From: Flammula alnicola
Lineage: Eukaryota > Basidiomycota > Agaricomycetes > Agaricales > Strophariaceae
Length of the DNA: 64,000 nt
Reading direction: 5' to 3'
Assembly (NCBI GenBank): GCA_015499995.1
Contig: JADNRV010000143.1
Coordinates: 1-64,000, forward strand
The first letter of the stretch is position 1; each line of letters starts with the position of its first letter. The notes below the pieces were generated by a model. The model was given only the letters and a program-made list of their open reading frames with translations, ran no database searches and was not told where the DNA came from. The position numbers were made by a program, and so were the translations under genes. Below are positions 47,125-59,601 of the stretch, in pieces.

Positions 47125-47399
47125 CTGTCCCATTTCGATCAATTCGGCAGTAACGCGTAACGGGCAGTCCCAAATCGCCGGAATGTAACGGATGTAACGG
47201 TCATTCTGGCCATGTGCCGAATCCATCTGAGCAATCGGGGGGGAAAAAAAGCCCAAAAAGGCTCAAAAATCGCAAAAAAAGTCCCCACCTGCCGAAAAAA
47301 AAATGGAGGTAACGGTCATTTCTGCAAGGTGCCGAAATCCAAATTTCGGCAGGTGTGTAACGCGTAACAAGGCCTGCCGAATTGATTGAAATGGGACAG
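47125..47399. mobile_element. 275-bp miniature element, same family as 36633-36899
   Basis: Ends CTGTCCCATTTCGATCAATT and the inverted partner (one mismatch in about 26 bp), flanked by TA at 47123-47124 and 47400-47401. The subterminal GTAACGCGTAAC near each end corresponds to the GTGACGCGTGAC of the other copy. It has no coding capacity. Confidence 0.85.
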
Positions 47400-47689
47400 T
47401 ATGTCTTTTTTCATTCGCCACACTGGCGAATGGCGAGACCTTTTGGAGATTCTGCCATCAACACTATCAGTGTGGACGCTGTTTATTAACCGCCCGTGAT
47501 TTTAGTTTGTGATTTATATGGGTTTCTTTCTGCTCGTACGTTCCGCAATACATTTCATCATCATCTTAAATGGCCCATGAGCTTGCTTTTTTTCAGGAAT
47601 CCAACATTTTTAATCAACTTTAAAGTTTAATTGCACCCTCTTCTCTTACAGAACAGGAGCTATTATTACAATCTATTGATGCGCCCGCT

Positions 47690-49090
47690 CTATTGATCCG
47701 TCCGCCAGGTGGCCTTTAATTTATTCAACACTTTCTTCTCCGCGCGAAAAGCGGCTAGTCGTATTCGATAGCTGAAGGTCGCGCATCGACAGTGGACGGC
47801 AGACGCAAATGCCACCGAGTCGCCCTCCGTCGCGTTTGCACTCGGAGCATCTGCATCCTTGTTCTCTTGATCGTTGGCGGAAAGCTTATCTTCTACAGCC
47901 AACTCACCCATCCTCGTCTTTCGTTTGGACAAGCCTTTCACCATATTCGCCGTCCACCACCTCCGTGACTTCATGCTATCCTGTGAGCTAAGTTCCGTGC
48001 CCCCGTCCACGTACAAAAAGCCTTTCCCGTCAACTATTGTCGAGCTCGAATTAGCTGCCTCCCATACCGTAGACAAATCCTGAGCCCAAGGGACGTTCTG
48101 CATGGAGGTCGGATGTAGAGCAATCCAATCCCTCTCCTCCTCACTTGCGGTCTCCGTATCCCCGTTCCTCATGAATGACGGAGCATAATACTTTGAAAGT
48201 CTAGAGGACGTGTCGTCGGTTATACGATCACAACGGTCGACGGAGGAAATCTCATCCCGGTGGATGTCAACGCGCCTGATGACCACGGGATCAGCTTCAG
48301 GGATGGCATAACTAGATGTCAAGGATTTCGACGTCGGCCGGTCGATGAAGATCTCCTTCTCCGCGATGCTTGTTAGGCTGCTGGGCCCGACGGTTGTAAC
48401 GTCGGAAGACCAAGTCGACGATCGTGCCCTCTGGGTCCTCATCGTCGTATCCGAGCAGAAGGACGCCTCCATCACACCGTTTACCGAATCCGACCCGAAG
48501 TGTGGCTGCTTTGGCGGGTGCGAGCATCTCTCCATCTCTCGTAGATATTGCTCACATAGCTGCTCAGCAGCAACGGAGGAGCCAGTACGAGGCGGTTGGA
48601 ATTCTCTGTCGACTTCCGCGTACGCCCTGATAGACTGCTGGAGAGGCGATTCAAAAGAGTCTTCCTGAGCAATGGGAGAGCAGGGGCAGATGGACGAGGC
48701 CCATGGGTCGACGTCATTGGTATTCGAGGAGGAAGAGAGCAGAAAGCTTGAGAGAACTGTCTCATCTGGTGCACACATCAAAGAGGGACGGACAACGCGT
48801 GATATCTCGTTTGGACGGCATTTAGACCGTTCATCGGAAAAGGACCTGGTGTCTTTGGACGCAGTGCCGGGATATGCAGAAGGGGATAATGATGCATTTT
48901 GCAAATTTGGCGAGAACGTGCGAGTTTTCCAGTCATATTCTGAGAACACCCCCTCCATCGCGGGAGTATGCTCCGGGTCATGGAGGAGTCGCTTGACTTT
49001 CTTTGCGGGAGATTGTCCATCAATTGAATTGGGGAGGAGTAGATCACTGAGATATTCGGGCGTATAGGAGTAAGAGGTGGAGTGTATCAT
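47690..49090 (-). CDS. Hypothetical protein, single exon, 466 aa
   Basis: A long open frame starting MIHSTSYSYTPEYLSDLLLP. It has a short basic motif (SPAKKVKRLLHDPEH), many Ser/Thr/Asp residues, a region EAADPVV-like (AIPEADPVVIRRVDIHRDE) and a basic C-terminal end (RAEKKVLNKLKATWR). The basic stretches could serve as nuclear localisation signals. No catalytic motif, signal peptide or membrane span is visible. Antisense frames here are shorter and of unlikely composition. No family was recognised. Length and codon regularity make it a probable real gene. Confidence 0.7.
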   Translation of the reverse strand: MIHSTSYSYTPEYLSDLLLPNSIDGQSPAKKVKRLLHDPEHTPAMEGVFSEYDWKTRTFSPNLQNASLSPSAYPGTASKDTRSFSDERSKCRPNEISRVVRPSLMCAPDETVLSSFLLSSSSNTNDVDPWASSICPCSPIAQEDSFESPLQQSIRAYAEVDREFQPPRTGSSVAAEQLCEQYLREMERCSHPPKQPHFGSDSVNGVMEASFCSDTTMRTQRARSSTWSSDVTTVGPSSLTSIAEKEIFIDRPTSKSLTSSYAIPEADPVVIRRVDIHRDEISSVDRCDRITDDTSSRLSKYYAPSFMRNGDTETASEEERDWIALHPTSMQNVPWAQDLSTVWEAANSSSTIVDGKGFLYVDGGTELSSQDSMKSRRWWTANMVKGLSKRKTRMGELAVEDKLSANDQENKDADAPSANATEGDSVAFASAVHCRCATFSYRIRLAAFRAEKKVLNKLKATWRTDQ

Positions 49091-50004
49091 CTATAACCAG
49101 CTATCTGGGGGAAGAATGAATGGGCTTCTGGGACTTGGATTGTAGGAGAAGGACGTACGTTCAAGTTGTTTGGGGTGCTATATCAACAGTGGTGGATACA
49201 GGTCAGGAGCAGAAAGGATTGAGGTAAAGAAATGAGAGGAGACTTACGTTCTTCAGAGAGAATGAAACCGCCCGGGTCGTCTCATGAGTTGGCCTGCAGC
49301 GAAATATGCTCCTGTAGTCTTCCCAACCACAAAACCATCCAGGACACCCGCAAAGATACAATAGTGTGGAAAGCACAACAAGGTCAGGGGAGAGTCAATA
49401 TATCTCAGAAGATGCGTCCAGATGAGAAACAAGAGGAGGCTGGTCAATTTCCATCACTTTGACTAGAACAGAGTATCTAGACGTCAACCCGGAGTTTTCC
49501 CTGCTGGGCACTTCAGCCAAAGTCATTCAAAGGGTTTCGAGCCTTGATCATTCAGAATTGCACAATGTGGTCGGCGGTAAATACCACCCATTACTACAGC
49601 AGGCCGAAGGTTCATCTATATGGTGGCGATGACCGTGATGGTGGTAGAGAAAGAGAGACGGGATTATGTAACACCTCTGAACGTTGCCTCTGTTTATTCG
49701 CATGGGTCCCAAAAGGGGTTGTTTGAACTAGGAAGGGGAGTTGAAGCCCAAGAACCGTTTCAAAATTATCCTTTCACTTAAAGAGATGTTCATTTGACCC
49801 ACAGGGTCGAAAAAACATATACATAACGTATGTACATATGGTACAGAAAAATACATATTATTTACGAATTCCATTATACTAGTATAGTATCTACCATTAT
49901 ACTGATATTAATGTACCAATAGAGTCCAAGCGCTACGAGCCCATTAGTGGAACGCTATAGATATTAGAGCATATGATACTAGAGCTGGAGAACAGTGATT
50001 ACGA
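49091..50004. other. Intergenic, no gene seen
   Basis: Probable promoter of the 466-aa gene near 49100-49300. AT-rich DNA at 49800-49990 has repeated TATAC/GTATA words. No exon chain was found. Confidence 0.45.
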
Positions 50005-50955
50005 TCAGGAAGAGAAAATGCGGAAAAAAGAGAATCGCCGATGGCCCCCTCGTACCCGAGTCGAATTGGGTGGGAAGAAAGAACTCCGCTTTCTGTCTTT
50101 TGTATTTGTGTCAGAGAACCATCGCTTCTTGTCGGTCTTCAGATCGTCAGCTGTAAGTGGCATGGATGGATCGGCAAATGATGAAGAGTAAGGCCGGTTC
50201 GGAAAGTCGAACGACTGGCTCTTCAGAGTTGGAGATGTAGATTCCTCCCAGTGATCCACCGAAAACATGGTAGATCCATCACATCCACCAATGTCGTTCC
50301 GGTCCTGATATCCATCTGTGCCGCTGAACAGCGTCACATCATACCCATTGATCATATACTCTTCTGCGTCCTCTTCCCCAGGAGTGACAGAGAACCGACT
50401 CGGAGTCGACCCAAAGTGTCGAACAAGATACGCTGCAAAGAGCCTCCGATTCGTTGCCGAAACCGCTTCCTCACCCGTCGCCCCCCGCGCAATCGTCGAT
50501 CGCCTAAGCATTCTTGCGCGTCGGTCTCTCGGCCTCCACACATACCTCTGCGGATTCCTGAAATACCACGCGTAATCATCCTCCTCCTCTGGTGGCTCCC
50601 ATTGCGCAGCCATGGTCGCATCCAAGAGTGCCCTGTTCTCCGCCATCTGCTTGATGGCCTTCCGGGTGTAATATTCGTCGCTCAGGGAGCGAGGCACGAT
50701 TCCCTCTTCGAATTCGTGCTCACTGTTCATGAGGTGCGTCTGGGCTCGTGTGCGGGAGCCAAAGTAGGATTCGAGGGGCCTGTGGGGGCGCATCGAGAAT
50801 TTAGAAGGAAAACTCGTGACGCGGCGTATGGAGGGCGTATGGGATGGAACGTCGGCGCTTGGCGTCGAGAGCGGAAACGTCGGTGAAGTGGAGGGCGTCA
50901 AGCAGTGCAATGGATGCACGAGTGGGCGATGTCGATTCATTATGTGCAATGGCAA
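50005..50955 (-). CDS. Hypothetical protein, single exon, 316 aa
   Basis: The open frame starts [20 protein letters not shown]; a later in-frame ATG (MNRHRP) is also possible. It contains [20 protein letters not shown], an acidic/aromatic segment [18 protein letters not shown], many Arg residues after it ([13 protein letters not shown]) and a basic C-terminus rich in Phe and Ser ([22 protein letters not shown]). No known domain, signal peptide or membrane span is seen. It resembles the neighbouring 466-aa gene only in being single-exon, serine-rich and on the same strand. Confidence 0.65.
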   Translation of the reverse strand: MPLHIMNRHRPLVHPLHCLTPSTSPTFPLSTPSADVPSHTPSIRRVTSFPSKFSMRPHRPLESYFGSRTRAQTHLMNSEHEFEEGIVPRSLSDEYYTRKAIKQMAENRALLDATMAAQWEPPEEEDDYAWYFRNPQRYVWRPRDRRARMLRRSTIARGATGEEAVSATNRRLFAAYLVRHFGSTPSRFSVTPGEEDAEEYMINGYDVTLFSGTDGYQDRNDIGGCDGSTMFSVDHWEESTSPTLKSQSFDFPNRPYSSSFADPSMPLTADDLKTDKKRWFSDTNTKDRKRSSFFPPNSTRVRGGHRRFSFFRIFSS

Positions 50956-52108
50956 TTAGAAGAACGTCGAGTTCCTTGGATGTAGGATGGATGCTTGTAT
51001 ATGTGGAGGGATAGCGAATGAAGTATTATTGGAAGCGGGTATAAAACGTAGGAGAGATACAACGTCCCAGAAAAGGAGAAAATCAATGTCGTGAGTGCAA
51101 TACAGATCCCGGGATCAGACAGGACGCCTTAGCTGCGTCCTGAGGTTTGAGAAGACGTGTAAAGGAGGAAAGGAGGTCCAGGACAACCAGAGTTATATGG
51201 TGTCCAGCGGAGTCTAAGGGGTGTCCGTGCCGTCAGAGGTCCAGCAGCCCAAGATGAAACGAGGGGTAGACGTCGCCTTTATGCAATGGTAAATAGATCG
51301 GGTTTTATACCATCGGAGTGGCAGTTGACTTGTCAGCTTAGCAGCATGATCCCCGAAAGGGCAGGAACTGCGTCCTGCGTGGTACATATGGATCCGGAAG
51401 TCATGATCAGAGGAAGTCATAAGAAGTCCAGGGGGCGGGATCTTTGGAACAAAGAAAAAATATGAGATCACATCATCGATAACGATGATCAACATCCTTC
51501 GGGCACGGAGAATCGATCAAAGCCGTGAGTCAAAACGTCGGGATCCAGGACTCGGCATGCCGAGTCCATTTCAAACTAATCATTCGAAGGCGTAGAATGA
51601 AAGGATCCATTACCACTGACAAACCTGACAAGCCGCACACGGCCCATTTGTGATGTTAGAACTATGGGTCTCGAGGGGACGTAAATGGTTGACCAACGAC
51701 ATTGGAGTTTAGCAGTGCCACATGAGAGCGGCGATAATCCGAATTCAGGGCGGGGCAGGGCTCACAGCCTGACCCATGCGCAGTACTCGGCTTTCTTTTG
51801 GGTACGACTCCGAAGGTCATAATCTGAAATTTGAGAGGTGGTGACTCCCGACTCGCAGCCGGATCATAAATGATCTACACCTGTGCAAATGCGGAGCCCA
51901 CAACACAATGGAGAGTCTGAACAGCCACGCTCACGAAGCAAGACTTACTGGCGTGAGTGTGGGAAGGAAGTGTGCATCGCTATAGCCAGATGTCTGACGT
52001 TCCGAAGGCCTTGAACCTCCGATCCTAACACGTCAAAATAATTCATACACGTGATTGCATTGTCAAGGCTAAAGTTGTCCCGAGGTTCGTAGGACAAACC
52101 AACGAAAA
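50956..52108. other. Intergenic, no gene seen
   Basis: Upstream regions of the divergent genes at 50955 (minus) and 52109 (plus). No exon chain or RNA gene was recognised. Confidence 0.45.
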
Positions 52109-52565
52109 ATGTCCTTCCTGCAGGCCCTGCGCCGACGACCAGCAGCTGCATCAATACGCCTGCGAGGAATATGTAGAAGCTATGCGACTGACACCGCGGC
52201 GGAAAAGAAACCAAAGGCGTCGAAGGACGACAAGAAGTGTGAGTGCAGGTCTAACTGTGAAGCCTCCAACTTTCCTTTGCTCACCTTTCGATTCCTGTGT
52301 ACCTCTAGCGTCCGACGCTTCGCCACAGGCGGCTGCTCCACGTTCTTCATGTGCACCCGAGACCATCTTAACAGGCGTCAACTATCTCAAGGGGCAGGCA
52401 CCCGTCGCCGCGCTAGCAGATGATGCATACCCAGAATGGCTATGGAAAGTCCTGCAACCTAGGGTGTTCGAGGACGATGGACCTGGAGGAAAGAAAGAGA
52501 GAGTTGAGAGGAGGAAGATAAACCAGCAGGCAATCAAGGACCGGAATTTCATGCAGACTCAATGA
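52109..52565 (+). CDS. MRPL37: Mitochondrial large-subunit ribosomal protein mL54 (Mrpl37)
   Basis: Exons 52109-52238 and 52309-52565 give 128 aa. The N-terminus MSFLQALRRRPAAASIRLRG is a typical mitochondrial targeting sequence. The core ETILTGVNYLKGQAP and DDAYPEWLWKVLQP matches the mL54 family. A basic C-terminus follows (KKERVERRKINQQAIKDRN). The intron is 70 nt with GTGAGT and CTCTAG ends. The length is as expected. Confidence 0.9.
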
Positions 52566-52599
52566 TCTTCGGAGCAGGGATTGCGTTAGGTTGTAGGTG

Positions 52600-53447
52600 G
52601 GTCGATGTTCATGCCTTGATCCGGTTTCAATCTTGACGTGTTTTCCTTCTCGAGATTTAGTAAAAGTATAATTTTTGAGGCGCAAATTCTTTTTATCGGA
52701 TAAAGCCCTTTCAAAGCTTGAGAATCTGTGTCTTGCATCACGCGAACCATGGTGTCAACTTTGGCCTACGAAACCATGCAAGACTTCAGGATCTCTCTGG
52801 GAAGAAGTTATCAAGGTGCGTTGATATTTTGTCTTGCTCTGACTCTCGTCTCAACATGCCTTCATTCTATAGATTCAGCTGAAGTACAATTTCTTGGACA
52901 TCAATTCAGTCGCCTCTCCTACTAATTGCTGACTGCACCATCGTCGTTCCTCCCAGGAGTTTACCAATCAAAGACGCTCTTTTTTTTTTGACTTTCCAAC
53001 CGATCCTTCCGTTTGAGACTGGCCACGGTTTTTCTCAAAGTAGAACGTCTCTTTCGGTCGGGGGTTCGAATCTCGCCACCTGACCTGCACGGGCACCAAC
53101 TTAGGCCTGTCAAAGCTCCCTGCTATTTACTCTATGCTCTGAATTCCTCTAGGGTGGCCGGTCATGGTGAAAAACGTTGCCAAGCGTGCGGAGCCCGCCT
53201 GACCCATACTTCACGTATGTTTTGCATCACCTCCAGTGCCGGTCCGATACGGTAAGACGACGGTCTGGACTTCGACTATCGGAGAGTGATGTAATCGATA
53301 CATTGGACGCAGGTTAGTGTCCTCTTTCCCTCTTCTATTCAAACCAATTTTTTATCAATGTACCGGCCTTGACAGCAACTATTTCAACCCAATTTCATTA
53401 TCGGTCAGTTTGGGTAAGGTGAGTTATGATCGCTCCGAACTATAGGT
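52600..53447. other. Intergenic, no gene seen
   Basis: Region between mL54 and the transporter. A tRNA B-box-like GGGTTCGAATCTCG occurs at about 53062, but no cloverleaf forms around it. Several open frames lack motifs. Confidence 0.4.
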
Positions 53448-55757
53448 CTATGACTCCCTGTTTCTTCGCAAAGTGTAGTCTCGCGTCAAAGGATTTCCGG
53501 CACGCAATTTCTCTCCATTATAATAGATGCAGATGGGAAATGGAATGCCGAGGACGATAGCGCAACCAGCTAATAACTTTAGTATGGAGAAATGCATCAA
53601 AAATAGGATAAACGTATCGCATATTGGAACTTACTGAGTTACCGCCTCCCAGTCCGAGCTTGTCGAACATCCTCTGGCCGAATAGCGGGAAAGCGAATCC
53701 AAGCAGCGATCGGAAGGGCTATATAAACGAACACAGCAAGCACCCTATCGACACTCAGTTCGCAAGATCGAGTTACGGAAGCAGCAGCGGTAGCGCTAGC
53801 AGCATATGCAAACGAATCAACTAAATACAGTTGGAGTGGCAGGCTATATCAAGAATTATCAATCTGTGCTTTGAGACATGCTTTATTCGAATGCCCTGAG
53901 CTTACAACGTAGTCATCATTCCTGTCCATAAAATATTAGTCAATTGAACGGGTTCAATATCAGTAATATTCACGCACCGAAGCCGAAAATTCCTGAACCG
54001 ATGATGGGCATTATCCAGTGGAGTTTAGCTTGCGCGGACCACCCGTACCAGCTTAGAGACTATGAGAGAGTGTCGAGGATGCAAAAACGTGAGACATACA
54101 AGAGGCCGATAGGCACAAAGAGCGACCCAATGAAAAGCGCAGGAATACGCATCTCTGGTGTAGCGATACCCCCGTTTTTATCAGCAAGCTATGGATAATT
54201 CAGCACTACGTATAATTTGGGGAGTTTTGGTTACTTACATATTTGTAAATTTCATTTGCAAACTTGGCGCCGAATACGGTCGCCGCGAGCCTGAGGAAAC
54301 CAAAACCGAGTCCAAGATACGCAAGACCTCCAACACCGGCTCGGAATCCATAAGTGGTACTGAAGAATTCTAAAAGCAAAGTTAGACGGATGCGGAATAG
54401 AATTTGTTAAGTAAGACTCACTGGCAAAGGTGGAAAACATGAGGTAGTAAATGCCATACATGCTACGATAAGTCGGTCAGTTGAGGCCAAAGAGAAAGTA
54501 GGAAATATTTATTTACAAGGCCATGTACAAGCTGAGAATGAAGCAGATAAAGCTGCGGAAGAGTATCGTAAATGGTCGTGAAATGTTGACCCAGAGGACA
54601 AGGAGCTTGCTGCACTGTGCTCTTTCAGAAGATGAGGATGAGCCGCCGCGACTTTCTCCCGTGCATCAGCAAGTATAAACACTATCCGCAAAAAAAATTC
54701 AAAGAATAACTGACTTGCAATGACGATGAACACCCATTTGATTCCAACTGTCTGTGCAATAAACCCTCCAGCTACGGGACCTACTACGGGACCTAAAAAT
54801 AGACAGCTTCATAAGCGCCCGTCCAGAAGGTTCACATGGCAGTACATACCAATGAGGGACCCAAGACTAAAAAGCGCCGCAGCAGCAGCTCGGTCACACT
54901 CCCCAAATAAATCACCGACGGAAGCACCACCGCAGGCAATGGGTGCGCCTCCCGATAAGCCGGCTAGACAAAGAGTCATAATTTATGAACACCGTTATAA
55001 ATAAAGGAATTCCACATACAGAGAAAGCGGAAACCAATAAAAGAACCTTTCATCGGTGCAAAGGCGCAACCCAAGTTGAATGCTATGGTGAAGAGATTGC
55101 CGATATGAAGGACCTATGGCAGGCGTCAGCGGCGAGTTGGAATATATACTCGTACTTCAATACATGCGTACCCATGTCCGCCCGTACATCTCAGATAAAG
55201 GGGCGAGAATTAGTGGCTATAGATAATAACTAAACGGTAAGAAGACTGAAATATGGTAGTAAACTTACACCAATGGCAAAGGAGAGCAGGAATATGCTAA
55301 GCGTAAGGGCCACGACGGTAGTGTTGGTGATCTCGTATTTCGTAGCGATCTCCGGTATTCCAGGAGCCATCATCGAACTTGCAAGGGGCGAAACAAAAGT
55401 ATAGGCCGAAACCTGAAATAATTGTCAAAAGGTTACCACACGAAAGAAAGGGCTTGGACGTACGATGAAAATTGCTGTCCATTTCTTGCGACTCGGCCAA
55501 TTCCTAGCGTTGTCTGGATCGTCCTCCCAGTCGTCTCCAAGATTCTCCAAGGCCTCCTCGATTTTGTCTTCAAGAAAAGCCGATTCCCTATGGCCGGGAG
55601 AAATAGTTCGTTTGGGTGTTAATCCATTGTGTTGTTCGCTTGATACGACGGCAACTTCTGATTTTTCTTTGACTAGTACATCGGCCAGAGAGTAGTCGAT
55701 GGAATGAACAGATGATATGGGTGCACCATCAGCGGAGGGCCCTTCGTTGGAAGACAT
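53448..55757 (-). pseudogene. MFS multidrug/polyamine-type transporter, probably damaged
   Basis: A drug:H+ antiporter-type major facilitator. Exon 1 is 55464-55757 (start MSSNEGPSAD, with DPDNARNWPSRKKW, the family's cytosolic signature). It is followed by 55269-55412, 55172-55216, 55020-55113, 54850-54963 and 54715-54792. These encode VSAYTFVSPLASSMMAPGIP, LAPLSEMYGRTWV (motif A region) and GAPIACGGASVGDLFGE. After WVFIVIA the usual FLRETYAPVI loop is missing. Around 54610 the frame changes between AAAHPHLLKEHS and KLLVLWVNISRPF without a possible intron. C-terminal spans continue to a stop at 53448-53450 (end TLRRNRES). A frameshift plus a loop deletion make it a likely pseudogene; a sequencing error cannot be excluded. 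Confidence 0.7.
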
Positions 55758-58388
55758 ACCTTACGGGCAAAGAAAGGCAAAGTTGTTAAGGACCACCTGA
55801 ACATGAAGCAGAACGGTTGTTCAACTTATATAATAGAAAAGAGCCCCGGTGGGAGAGGGATTGCCTTTGCATGCAAATGCATAATGCAGTAGGGGAATTC
55901 TCAGTGTTGAAGACATCGGCCGACACCATCTCACGTCATACCATTTGGTCAGAACATTTGGTCGCCTACGGCCCGCATCAAAGTCTACAAAACATACATA
56001 GGCTTCGTAATGATTTGCCTTTGCAGTCTTCAAGCGTCTTGAAGTTCAGGGTTCTGTCCAAAAAAAGAAGTTAAAAGATCGATATTTCGGGGTAGGCTAG
56101 GTACTTACTAGGCTGTCGTCGTGAGTCGTCCGCTTCCATTTCCAGACCGTACATAACTGGTCGTCAACAATTTTTCCTGTTCAGTAATAAGTATCATACA
56201 TTGTATAATATGAGGGACGATTCTCCTGGTGTATTTGTGTATTTAAGTCCACAACTCCGCAAAAGATGCCATAAGATGCTCAGGAAGGGCCAATCGCTCT
56301 ATGGTCGTAACGTAGATACTTTACCTTGCAATCTTGGAACATGATATAACATCACTTCAAAATGTCGAATACCGGATGCTGTGACATATGGAGATGCTCA
56401 CGAATATGGATGACTGTTACACCGTCATTTGGGTCACGGGTTGATGGCAGCTGGATCAATTTCCTGATCTGGGGCTGATTGATTAGCATGTCAGGGCGTG
56501 GCAGTCAGGTTCAGCACAGCTGCGCGACGCCAGCTGCCCACCAGCTGTGGAGAATCTGGCCACAATGTTCCGTTTTGAGGTGTCCACTAGATGTAGCTAC
56601 CTTTTTGATATCTGAGTGAAATGGCATTCAAAAGTTTGAAAAAAAAAGTTCAACACTCATTAGAATTCTAAATGGTACCCTTTCCCACCACTGTTATTGC
56701 CGTCAGGAAGCTTTGTGGCTCGTCATTGGCAATGGGTCTGTGCGCATGCGTGAGTTGATTTCTCGCAAGTCCGTTCAAACTCAGACAAACTCCGCAAAAT
56801 GAATCCACTTCGCTTCCTTCGCTTCCTGCCCTTTCTCTCTTCAACTCCCTCCCAACTCTGTGTCATTGCTCTGCGCAATGCGCCCTCCCTCTTTTCTTAT
56901 AATATACTGACATTCTTCTATGTTGCAGCTACCACCATCCTTGTGTCCTTTCTGCCTGCGGGTCCCCTGGTACATCTCCCTTGTGACGCTCGGTACTTGG
57001 TGCTTACTTGGCTTGGGGCTCGGTTCTAGGTCCTCCTCCCTCAGGCTTGGGTCTCCTCTGTGCTTGGGTCCGTCTTAGCTTCTGGGAAGACCGTTCATCC
57101 TACTCATTTATGTTTCTACAGAAGTCTTTGTAGTTGATTGGGCTCACTGGTGGATGAGGAGGTTGGGGAGAGAAGGATTGGTACGGAACAAGCAGCATTT
57201 GGTGGTCATTGAGCCCCATATCATTTTCTATATACTTTGGTGCACCTGTTGTAGTAGTTTCAATGCAATACATGTTCTATTTATCCTAATTTCCGCTGTT
57301 TGAACATCTGAGAGGAAAGCAAACCAGAAAACCCAAAAAGGAAATAATGTCAAGTGCCCCCAGGAAATGCCGCAGCTGTGGACAGCTATCGAGAAAAGCT
57401 GTGGACAGGTAGACCTGGCGACAGCGTGACTTTAGAGAGAGTTCAACCTGTATTCAGGTCGCCTCCATGAGCGTGAGGCGTGAGCAAATCACGTCACGAC
57501 ATCACGGGGCTCAGGTCCAGTCCACATTTTGACATTTTCACGGTGTAGATGGATGGGAACCTGTCAGCCACGGGCCCGAAATTCCTTATTATACAGCACC
57601 GACGGCTATTTCGGAGCTAGGATCTTTACCAGGCTTTACCATGGCTCTGAGACTCTCTGAGGCCGGGCCCCGACCTCCGATATGCTTACGACCTTGAAAT
57701 GTCACCGACTGTGGGGAACCCATGCGGGGCAGAGGACGCTTATTGTGCTGGCACTTTGAAGGGAGCCGGGCCGGGCCACGCACTCCTACGTATAAAGCTC
57801 CCAGTTCAGAAGAAGCCTTTGTACAACTGGTGACTAGGAATATTGATATTGGCGCTTATTTGCTATCCCTCTGCCCTCAAAAATCGATTATCCCACGCGT
57901 GGACTCTACTATTGATGGATCCTGTTCTGAATTCACTTTCTTCCCCACCTTATCAAATCTCTTGCGCACAGAGGAATAGCCGCCGACAACCTCATTTTGA
58001 TTTTTTTTTACCTTTGGCGACTTTGCTTGCGATATAACGCTCGTCATCGAGGTTCACATTCACTCACGACATGTGCATCTTCGGAAAGTTCCCTGTACTC
58101 AACGTAAAAGCATCTATCCTGCCAGCGAGCAATACCGATCATTGGTTGGGGGTGGGTCACATGGGAAGTTTTGCTGTCTGTTAAGGTATTATGAAAAGCC
58201 AAAGCCCCTTGAACGGCGACGAGAAGTTCACGCCAGAACAGGCGATCTGCATGCAGGCCGCCATCCTGATAAGACTACTGATTGCTGTCCACATTTCAAC
58301 CCACGACGTTCAAGTATACCACCCTTGTCATTGATACCCACTTTGCTGTCTGAATTTTGTCGAGGAAGAAGAGAAGAGAAATACTAGG
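55758..58388. other. Long intergenic region, no gene seen
   Basis: About 2.6 kb without a credible exon chain. It contains the transporter promoter at the left end. Scattered open frames (for example at 56799 and 57722) have no motifs. Confidence 0.45.
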
Positions 58389-59601
58389 ATGCCAGCAGTC
58401 CCTGGAAAAGACGAATCAGCACCACATGTACCTCCCAACGCATTTCGGGTGCTTGTGACTGGATTTGGGGTGTGTACTCGTTCATTCACTTCAGATGTAC
58501 TGCAGTATCAGCACCATCCAGACAAGATCTCGGTGGTGATGATGAGATTCCGCTAACAGGTGTATTCTCTACCGTAGCCTTTCATGCGTTATGTCGAAAA
58601 CCCATCATGGCTCGCCGTGGAGCCGTTGCAAAACACGGTTCTGTACACCGATATCCACTCCGACAAGATTTTCCCGCAGTCCACGTCGTCCTCTTCAATT
58701 TCATCATCAGCATCATCCACCTCCACCACCTTGCACACTATCAATGGCGAACCGCGACCAATCCACATAACTATCCTAAAAATCCCCGTCGTCTACGAGG
58801 ATGTGCTGAATATCGTACCAGGCCTGCACCGGCGGCCGCCCGTCCTGCCGCCAGACGCCCCCGCCGAGTGCGCCCAGCCCCCGCAGAGCAGGTACGACTT
58901 CATATTCCACCTGGGCGTCGCTGGCCGCGGCCCGCTGCGCATGGAGCGCATCGGACACAAGCTGGGGTACCACATGAAGGACGCGAAGGGCAAGCTCGCG
59001 CCGATCGTGAGGGTGTCGTCGAAGGACTTCAGTCGACGAAGGGATGCCGTCAGTGGGGGTGTCAATGGTGGCGTTCAGGGGGGTGCCGGAGCGAGTACCA
59101 GCGCTGCGGAAAACATGGAGAGGGAGAGGTTGGGGATGGATATGGTCGAGGCGAGCGGAGACACAGTCGCCCGGCCCACAAGAGGGTTCGGAGTGGGTTA
59201 TGAGAACTTCCAGGAGGAGATCAATACCGACATCGATGTGACGAGGCTCGTTCATGACCTCAAACGCTCTGGAGTTGAGGTACGTATCCTATCTTGTTGA
59301 TTTTCATAAGGGAGACATCTGATCATGCCTGTCATCGTCGTAGCAAATATATACCTCCATGGACGCTGGCCATTACCTCTGCGATTTCATCTACTACTGC
59401 TCTCTCGCCGAGGTGAAGCGCTCTACGAAGCCGTACGAGAAACGGCGCAACACGCAGGTGCTATTCCTCCACTGTCCACCCGTCGAGCAACCACTCGGCA
59501 CGGAGGAGGTCACGGACGCGATCAAAAGAATTGTCGTTTGGGTATGTAGCGAGCAGCAGGTCGACGACGCAAAGGAAGAGGCGGTTGAAGTCAATGCGTA
59601 G
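58389..59601 (+). CDS. Pyroglutamyl-peptidase I-like protein (peptidase family C15)
   Basis: Removes N-terminal pyroglutamate from peptides; soluble and cytosolic. Exons 58389-58469, 58578-59279 and 59344-59601 give 346 aa, longer than bacterial enzymes because of inserts (a Ser run around residue 60 and a Gly/Ala-rich insert around 195-215). Motifs: LVTGFGPFMRYVENPSW at the start (with the Glu-Asn-Pro of the active region), FIFHLGVAGRGPLRMER, then SMDAGHYLCDFIYYCSL with the catalytic Cys at residue 274, and LFLHCPP with the catalytic His at 304. The usual Cys context, AGxFVCN, is here AGHYLCD. The C-terminus is acidic. Introns have GT and AG ends. Confidence 0.92.

Noticed and set aside
53000..53080. 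Possible tRNA gene around GGGTTCGAATCTCG
   Set aside because: The B-box-like word is present, but the T stem has a mismatch and no matching 5' acceptor strand (TCAGGTG-like) or A box is found upstream, with or without an intron.
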